Assembly (NCBI GenBank): GCA_900554905.1
Contig: USJB01000030.1
Coordinates: 1-9,915 of the forward strand
DNA from: an uncultured Collinsella sp.
GTDB taxonomy: Bacteria > Actinomycetota > Coriobacteriia > Coriobacteriales > Coriobacteriaceae
Length of the DNA: 9,915 nt
Direction of reading: 5' to 3'
Shown here: piece by piece, positions 6,467 through 9,915 of the stretch
Position numbering within the stretch: position 1 is the first letter of the stretch
Layout of the letters: each line of letters opens with the position of its first letter
Translations under genes and position numbers: made by a program
Notes under the pieces: model-generated
Told to the model about the DNA's origin: nothing
Seen by the model: only the letters and a program-made list of their open reading frames with translations
Databases searched by the model: none

Positions 6467-6560
6467 TCTGGTAATAATCTCGCATCAAGCGGCAGGCACG
6501 GCACGGAAGAGCCGCTTCTGGCGAGATCAGTAAATGATTTATGAAGGGGGGATGAGAACT

Positions 6561-8039
6561 ATGACTGAGACCGCTAAGAAAAAGCGCGGTATGCCTTCAT
6601 CGTTCACCATTCTTCTTGCTCTGCTGGCAATTGTCGCAGTGATTACCGTTATCGTCTCCGGCACGTCCGGCGGCGCGGTTACCGCAGCCCGCCTGAGCGA
6701 TTTCTGCACCGCCCCGATTAAGGGCTTCGCTGACGCTCTGCCCGTCTGCCTCTTCGTTATGATCCTGGGCGGCTTCCTCGGTATGATGACCGAGACCGGC
6801 GCCCTGGACAACGGCATCGCCGTTCTGGTGCAGAAGCTTAAGGGCAACGAGATTATGCTCATTCCCGTGCTGATGCTCATCTTCTCCCTCGGTGGTACCA
6901 CCTATGGTATGTGCGAGGAGACCGTTCCCTTCTACGCCCTGCTCGCCGCTACCATGATGGCTGCTGGCTTCGACCCCATGGTCGGTGCCGCTACCGTCCT
7001 GCTCGGCGCTGGCTGCGGCTGCCTGGGCTCCACGGTTAACCCGTTCGCCGTCGGCGCTGCCGTCGACGCTCTGACCGGCGTTGGCATTGAGGTCAACCAG
7101 TCCATCATCATCGGCCTCGGTGCCGTCCTGTGGATTGTCACTACCGCTATGTCCATCTTCTTCGTGATGAGCTACGCCAAGAAGGTCAAGGCTGACAAGG
7201 GTTCCACCATCCTATCGATGCAGGAGCTCAAGGACGCCGAAGAGGCTCACGGCAAGGCTGCTTCCGAGGTCCACAAGGAGGTCAAGCTCACCGGTCGTCA
7301 GAAGGGTGTTCTGATTGCCTTCGCCTTCACCTTCGTCGTCATGATCGTCGGCTTCATTCCGCTGGCCGACCTCAACGAGGGCGTCGCCAACTTCTTCGAC
7401 GCCGGCGCTGTCTACGACGCCGACGGTAACACCGTCGTCCAGGGCTGGTCTGCCCTGATCACCGGCCTGCCCATTGGCCAGTGGTACTTCGACGAGGCTT
7501 CCACCTGGTTCTTCCTCATGGCTGTCCTGATCGGTATCATCGGTGGCCTGTCCGAGAAGCAGATCGTCAACACCTTCATTACCGGCGCTGCCGACATGAT
7601 GTCCGTTGTCCTCGTCATCGCTCTCGCCCGTGGTATCTCCGTTCTCATGGCTAACACCGGCCTCGACGTCTACGTCCTCGACGCTGCCGCCAATGCTCTG
7701 GCTGGCCTGTCCGGCGTGATCTTCGCTCCCATGAGCTTCCTGGTCTACTTCGGCCTGTCCTTCCTGATCCCCTCGACCTCTGGTATGGCTACCGTCTCCA
7801 TGCCCATCATGGGACCGCTGGCTGTTAAGCTCGGCTTCTCGCCCGAGGTCATGGTCATGATCTTCTCTGCCGCCATCGGTGTCGTGAACCTGTTCACCCC
7901 GACCTCCGGCGCCATCATGGGCGGTCTCGCCCTGGCCAAGATCGAGTGGACGACCTGGCTCAAGTTTGCCCTTAAGCTCATCGTCGCGCTCTCCGTCGTC
8001 TGCGCTGTCATCCTGACCGTCGCCTGCGTGCTGCTCTAA
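6561..8039 (+). CDS. YfcC/DcuC-family membrane carrier, probable arginine-ornithine exchanger
   Basis: This is a polytopic inner-membrane protein of the DcuC/YfcC superfamily (C4-dicarboxylate anaerobic carrier type). From the ATG at 6561 it has 492 residues. The first transmembrane segment is at about 14-34 after a basic MTETAKKKRGMPSS, and about a dozen hydrophobic segments follow. A charged cytoplasmic loop lies at about 207-249. Family marks are GGTTYGMCEETVPFY (111-125), STVNPFAVG (about 157-165), PSTSGMATVSMP (404-415) and NLFTPTSGAIMGG (443-455). The start was chosen because AAGGGGGG (6544-6551) lies nine bases before 6561; in-frame ATGs at 6534 and 6552 would overlap or precede that site. 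Its position after arcA-argF suggests it exchanges arginine for ornithine, the role ArcD plays elsewhere, but the classic ArcD is of a different (APC) family. Substrate is inference; family membership is firm. Confidence 0.9.
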   Translation: MTETAKKKRGMPSSFTILLALLAIVAVITVIVSGTSGGAVTAARLSDFCTAPIKGFADALPVCLFVMILGGFLGMMTETGALDNGIAVLVQKLKGNEIMLIPVLMLIFSLGGTTYGMCEETVPFYALLAATMMAAGFDPMVGAATVLLGAGCGCLGSTVNPFAVGAAVDALTGVGIEVNQSIIIGLGAVLWIVTTAMSIFFVMSYAKKVKADKGSTILSMQELKDAEEAHGKAASEVHKEVKLTGRQKGVLIAFAFTFVVMIVGFIPLADLNEGVANFFDAGAVYDADGNTVVQGWSALITGLPIGQWYFDEASTWFFLMAVLIGIIGGLSEKQIVNTFITGAADMMSVVLVIALARGISVLMANTGLDVYVLDAAANALAGLSGVIFAPMSFLVYFGLSFLIPSTSGMATVSMPIMGPLAVKLGFSPEVMVMIFSAAIGVVNLFTPTSGAIMGGLALAKIEWTTWLKFALKLIVALSVVCAVILTVACVLL

Positions 8040-8040
8040 G

Positions 8041-8125
8041 TACCCAACGGGTACCCCACGGAAACCTTGACGATCCTGTAAAGGATCACCTGGTCATCGT
8101 CTGTCCGGTGGGGTCAACCCACCGG
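8041..8125 (+). other. Hairpin series in the 3' region of the carrier gene
   Basis: Three stem-loops stand in a row just past the stop: TACCC-AAC-GGGTA (8041-8053), GATCCT-GTAA-AGGATC (8072-8087), and an 8-bp stem CCGGTGGG/CCCACCGG (8105-8112 with 8118-8125). None has a following T-run, so these look more like mRNA 3'-end stabilisers or processing sites than terminators. Confidence 0.5.
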
Positions 8126-8141
8126 TAGACTCCTACCTTTA

Positions 8142-8180
8142 GCCCCCTCCCGTTCCGTGCGCGGGAGGGGGCGCTCTTGT
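8142..8180 (+). terminator. Probable terminator after the carrier gene
   Basis: An 11-bp, almost pure G-C stem GCCCCCTCCCG/CGGGAGGGGGC (8142-8152 with 8162-8172) with a 9-nt loop is followed by GCTCTTGT. The stem is very strong while the T-run is broken, so the efficiency is uncertain. It is the best terminator candidate for the transcript that covers the carrier. Confidence 0.6.
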
Positions 8181-8208
8181 GTTCCGGCGTTTTACCAAAC
8201 GCCGGAAC
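8181..8208. repeat. 12-bp perfect inverted repeat with 4-nt loop
   Basis: GTTCCGGCGTTT at 8181-8192 is complementary to AAACGCCGGAAC at 8197-8208, leaving the loop TACC. It lies nine bases after the G-C terminator stem. There is no T-run on either strand, so it looks like part of a structured repeat or RNA and not a separate terminator. Confidence 0.65.
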
Positions 8209-8221
8209 CACTCGACGCTGC

Positions 8222-8321
8222 AAGCCCGCCAGAGCGGCAATCTGCCTTTCAACTTCGGCGGCATGACCAGAAGGTCAATGCCGCCTTGTTTCAAGGCACC
8301 TTGCTCGCTCTGGCGGGTTTT
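8222..8321. repeat. Long imperfect hairpin element of about 100 nt (structured RNA or palindromic repeat)
   Basis: The outer arms CCCGCCAGAGCG (8225-8236) and CGCTCTGGCGGG (8306-8317) pair perfectly over 12 bp and can extend by two A-T pairs plus a wobble to 8222/8320. Inside, TGCCTT (8243-8248) pairs with AAGGCA (8293-8298). GGCGGCATGACC (8257-8268) pairs with GGTCAATGCCGCC (8273-8285) with one bulged A and an AGAA loop. The outer arm is followed by TTTT. The whole folds as one long, interrupted stem with a capped end, typical of miniature palindromic elements or a small RNA ending in its own terminator. No protein explains it. Confidence 0.6.
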
Positions 8322-8372
8322 CGCTGACTTCACCAAAACATCGGCGTTGCCTTGATTCAAACTTGCCAAAAG

Positions 8373-8439
8373 GTAGTCGTTGGGGACGTTCTTGTTTGAC
8401 TAGTCGTTTAAGAGCGTCCCCAACGACTACTTGGGGACG
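8373..8439. repeat. Near-perfect 58-bp palindrome plus a third arm
   Basis: The arms GTAGTCGTTGGGGACG (8373-8388) and CGTCCCCAACGACTAC (8415-8430) are exact reverse complements over 16 bp. The symmetry continues inward through TTCTTG/TTAAGAG-type pairs to the central GACTAGTC (8398-8405), all centred on 8401.5. A further TTGGGGACG at 8431-8439 copies the left-arm core, so the middle arm can pair with either neighbour: 16 bp with the left, or 9 bp with a 7-nt loop with the right. This resembles an intergenic palindromic repeat family. Copy number cannot be judged from one window. Confidence 0.75.
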
Positions 8440-8579
8440 GAGGAAAAGGGATCATTTTCCGAAACCTTTCCGCAACAATCTGCTCTTCGCACTGCTCGAC
8501 TCCGCTCGCAACGTCCCCTGCGCTACACTTAGTCGCACTGTGGCGCTGCTGCGCCGTGCCCGAACCAAGGGAGACCCTC
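8440..8579 (+). promoter_or_regulatory. Upstream region of the pyridoxal kinase gene
   Basis: TACACT at 8524-8529 is a fair -10 hexamer with no recognisable -35 at 16-18 bases. A small hairpin GGCGC-TGCT-GCGCC lies at 8542-8555. The ribosome site AAGGGAG at 8567-8573, six bases before ATG 8580, is strong and decides the start. No riboswitch fold was recognised. Confidence 0.35.
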
Positions 8580-9404
8580 ATGAAGAACACTCAGCTGCTG
8601 CTGATCAACGATATGTGCGGCTACGGCAAGGTCGCACTTTCCGCCATGCTGCCGGTGCTGTCGCACATGGGCTACCGTATCCATAACCTGCCGACGGCCC
8701 TCGTTTCCGACACGCTCAACTACCCCAAGTTCTACATCCACGACACCACCGAGTACGTGCGCCAAAGCCTCGCCATCTGGGAGGAGCTCGGCTTTGAGTT
8801 CGACGCTATCTCGACCGGCTTTATCGTGACCGAGGAAGAGACGCGCATCATTTCGGACTTCTGCCACCGTCGCGCGCAAAAGGGTACCAAGGTGTTCGTC
8901 GACCCCATCATGGGCGACAACGGCAAGCTCTATGCGGGCGTGCCCGAGTCCACGATTGGCCTTATGCGGCATCTGCTGGAGTGCGCAGACTACGCGGTGC
9001 CCAACTATACCGAGGCATGCCTGCTCACCGATACGCCTATCGCCGAGCAAATTACGCCCGACGAGGCCCGCGCCCTTGTGGACGCCGTGCGCGAGCTGGG
9101 TGCCAAGTCGGTGGTCATTACGAGCGCCGTGGTCAATGGCACGAACGCGGTTATCGGTTACGACCATGTGGCGAGGGAGTACTTTACGATTCCCTTTGAG
9201 CTCATTCCGGTTTATTTCCCGGGCACGGGCGACACGTTCTCGGCGGTGCTCGTCGGCCGCGTTATGGCAGGTTGGAGTCTGCAGCGCGCGACGTCCGATG
9301 CCATGCGTGTGGTGGCTGAGCTTATCGAGCGCAATGCCGGCCAAGAGGACAAGTCGGCCGGCCTTCCCATCGAGGCCTGCCTGGATGTGATTGACCATGA
9401 GTAA
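8580..9404 (+). CDS. pdxY: Pyridoxal/pyridoxamine kinase (PdxY/ThiD-like, ribokinase fold)
   Basis: It would phosphorylate pyridoxal, pyridoxine or pyridoxamine with ATP to salvage vitamin B6 as pyridoxal 5'-phosphate in the cytoplasm. It has 274 residues, normal for PdxY. Marks of the Phos_pyr_kin group in the ribokinase superfamily are the N-terminal INDMCGYGKVALSAMLPVL (9-27), which is the substrate-site glycine region, then PTALVSDTLN (38-47), VDPIMGDNGKLYAG (107-120), PNYTEACLLT (141-150), and the anion hole/catalytic base GTGD (215-218) with D218. An in-frame GTG at 8556 would add eight residues, but the ATG at 8580 has the ribosome site. Its end overlaps the next gene by eight bases. 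The MCGYG near the active site recalls the activated-Cys region of some two-function B6/HMP kinases, but a ThiD role is less likely given overall similarity. Symbol by family, not proven. Confidence 0.88.
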   Translation: MKNTQLLLINDMCGYGKVALSAMLPVLSHMGYRIHNLPTALVSDTLNYPKFYIHDTTEYVRQSLAIWEELGFEFDAISTGFIVTEEETRIISDFCHRRAQKGTKVFVDPIMGDNGKLYAGVPESTIGLMRHLLECADYAVPNYTEACLLTDTPIAEQITPDEARALVDAVRELGAKSVVITSAVVNGTNAVIGYDHVAREYFTIPFELIPVYFPGTGDTFSAVLVGRVMAGWSLQRATSDAMRVVAELIERNAGQEDKSAGLPIEACLDVIDHE

Positions 9405-9726
9405 CGCCGGCGAGGGCGGCGCCAAGCCTGCGGGCGGGGGCAAGCCGCTCGGCGCGCCGCGTGGCAAGCGTCCGCGCATCCGCGTGAGCTGCGTGGACCA
9501 GCTGGGTGCGTGCCGCTGCCACCATGGTCACAAGCCGGGCGACGTCTTTGACTTCGACCGAGACCGCGGCAAGATGTGCGCCATGGCCTGCCACGTGGGC
9601 TTTCCCTATATCGATATCCTGCGCTATGGCGGAACCGTGCCTGGCAACGAGCCCGGCACGGCAAAGTTCTGCTGCCCCGAAGTCGATACGCTGAACGTCT
9701 GGCTTGCCGAGATCGTCGACGAGTAG
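9397..9726 (+). CDS. Small Cys-rich TIGR04076-family protein
   Basis: This is a 109-residue protein of unknown function. After a 26-residue Gly/Lys/Arg-rich N-terminal stretch, it reads IRVSCVDQLGACRCHHGHKPGD, then GKMCAMACHVGFPYIDILRYGG (59-80), then KFCCPEVDTLNVWL (90-103). This order (Cys and GHKxGD, then CxxAxHxxFPY, RYGG, CCPE) is the pattern I know as TIGR04076. Seven Cys (32, 39, 41, 61, 65, 92, 93) and four His (42, 43, 45, 66) could bind a metal or cluster; this is inference. The ATG at 9397 overlaps the kinase stop (TAA 9402-9404) and has no ribosome site of its own, so translation is probably coupled to the kinase. A TTG at 9391 is also in frame but less likely. No membrane segment or signal peptide is seen. 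Confidence 0.82.
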   Translation: MSNAGEGGAKPAGGGKPLGAPRGKRPRIRVSCVDQLGACRCHHGHKPGDVFDFDRDRGKMCAMACHVGFPYIDILRYGGTVPGNEPGTAKFCCPEVDTLNVWLAEIVDE

Positions 9727-9822
9727 TTGAGCGTGGATTTTCTCCCGTTTAGAGCGTACTTGAGCGCTCAAAGTGGGAGATTGTCCACGCTCAATTTGTA
9801 TGCGGGAGATTATCCACGCTCA
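9727..9822. repeat. Three-armed inverted/direct repeat between convergent genes
   Basis: Arm A TTGAGCGTGGATTTTCTCCC (9727-9746) begins on the base after the stop codon. Arm B (9775-9794) is its reverse complement at 17 of 20 positions, one of the rest a G-U pair. Arm C (9804-9822) repeats B directly, 18 of 19 identical, with a 29-base period, and pairs with A at 17 of 19. The A-B loop carries a perfect 12-bp palindrome TTGAGCGCTCAA (9760-9771). The element lies between the TIGR04076 gene and an opposing gene, so it may act as a two-way terminator, though T-runs are short. It is probably a member of an intergenic repeat family. Confidence 0.7.
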
Positions 9823-9858
9823 TTTCGCGCCGAAGACGTGGCCCGCGACCTCGCTTGC

Positions 9859-9915
9859 CTACAGCTGCTCGAGCATAGCGGTACAACCGGCGAGCACGTC
9901 GCGGTAGGTGGCATC
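9859..9915 (-). CDS. C-terminal end of an unidentified minus-strand gene (partial)
   Basis: The minus-strand frame is open from the right edge for 18 codons (DATYRDVLAGCTAMLEQL) and stops at TAG (9861-9859). The amphipathic composition and G/C third positions match real genes here, and the preceding repeat at 9727-9822 sits where convergent genes would end. The fragment is too short to name, and it could be a chance open frame. Confidence 0.45.
   Translation of the reverse strand, partial: DATYRDVLAGCTAMLEQL

Noticed and set aside
6534..6560. Earlier in-frame starts for the YfcC carrier (6534, 6552)
   Set aside because: The AAGGGGGG ribosome site at 6544-6551 lies after the first and abuts the second; only ATG 6561 has correct spacing.
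8139..8369. 76-codon minus-strand ORF across the hairpin block
   Set aside because: It runs through several perfect inverted repeats, including a G-C terminator stem at its end, and matches nothing I know. The structure explains the sequence better than coding does.
8529..9479. 316-codon minus-strand ORF opposite the kinase
   Set aside because: It is a shadow in the antisense register of a recognisable kinase, with no ribosome site and a composition typical of antisense frames.
9727..9822. CRISPR-like reading of the spaced repeats near the right end
   Set aside because: There are only two direct copies plus one inverted arm, with a 10-nt gap, no spacer series and no cas gene; it is a palindromic intergenic repeat.

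Overview
The window looks like a piece of chromosome from a Coriobacteriia-type actinobacterium. A Collinsella-like gut anaerobe is my best guess. This rests on GC-rich coding with strong C/G third positions in most genes, Shine-Dalgarno starts, an anaerobic arginine-deiminase cluster with a YfcC-type carrier, and GC-rich palindromes between genes. No ribosomal RNA or database match supports the taxonomy, so it is inference.

Layout. Positions 1-826 (minus) hold the N-terminal 275 residues of a TRAM-domain, iron-sulfur 23S rRNA uracil-5-methyltransferase that runs off the left edge. A strong terminator at 871-916 separates it from ppk1 (940-3519, minus), a polyphosphate kinase with an unusual Pro/Ala/Glu/Lys-rich tail of about 160 residues. 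Positions 3520-4070 are a divergent intergenic region whose middle part is clearly AT-rich. It holds a candidate ppk promoter, a small ORF resembling a decayed SHOCT-like mobile-element protein, and a 57-codon Arg-rich ORF whose stop overlaps the next start. On the plus strand follow arcA (4071-5312, arginine deiminase), argF/arcB (5418-6413, ornithine carbamoyltransferase), a terminator, and a DcuC/YfcC-family carrier (6561-8039).

Together these three genes would import arginine, deiminate it to citrulline and ammonia, split citrulline to ornithine and carbamoyl phosphate, and export ornithine. Carbamate kinase, the ATP-yielding step, is not in the window. Positions 8040-8579 have no convincing gene but are packed with hairpins and one near-perfect palindrome. 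The last operon, 8580-9726, is a pyridoxal/pyridoxamine kinase translationally coupled to a small Cys-rich TIGR04076-type protein. A three-armed inverted/direct repeat (9727-9822) follows. A minus-strand gene end (stop at 9859-9861) enters from the right.

Most of the window is ordinary metabolism. The less ordinary parts are the arcA leader, the ppk1 tail, the two three-armed repeat elements, and the coupled B6-kinase/TIGR04076 pair.
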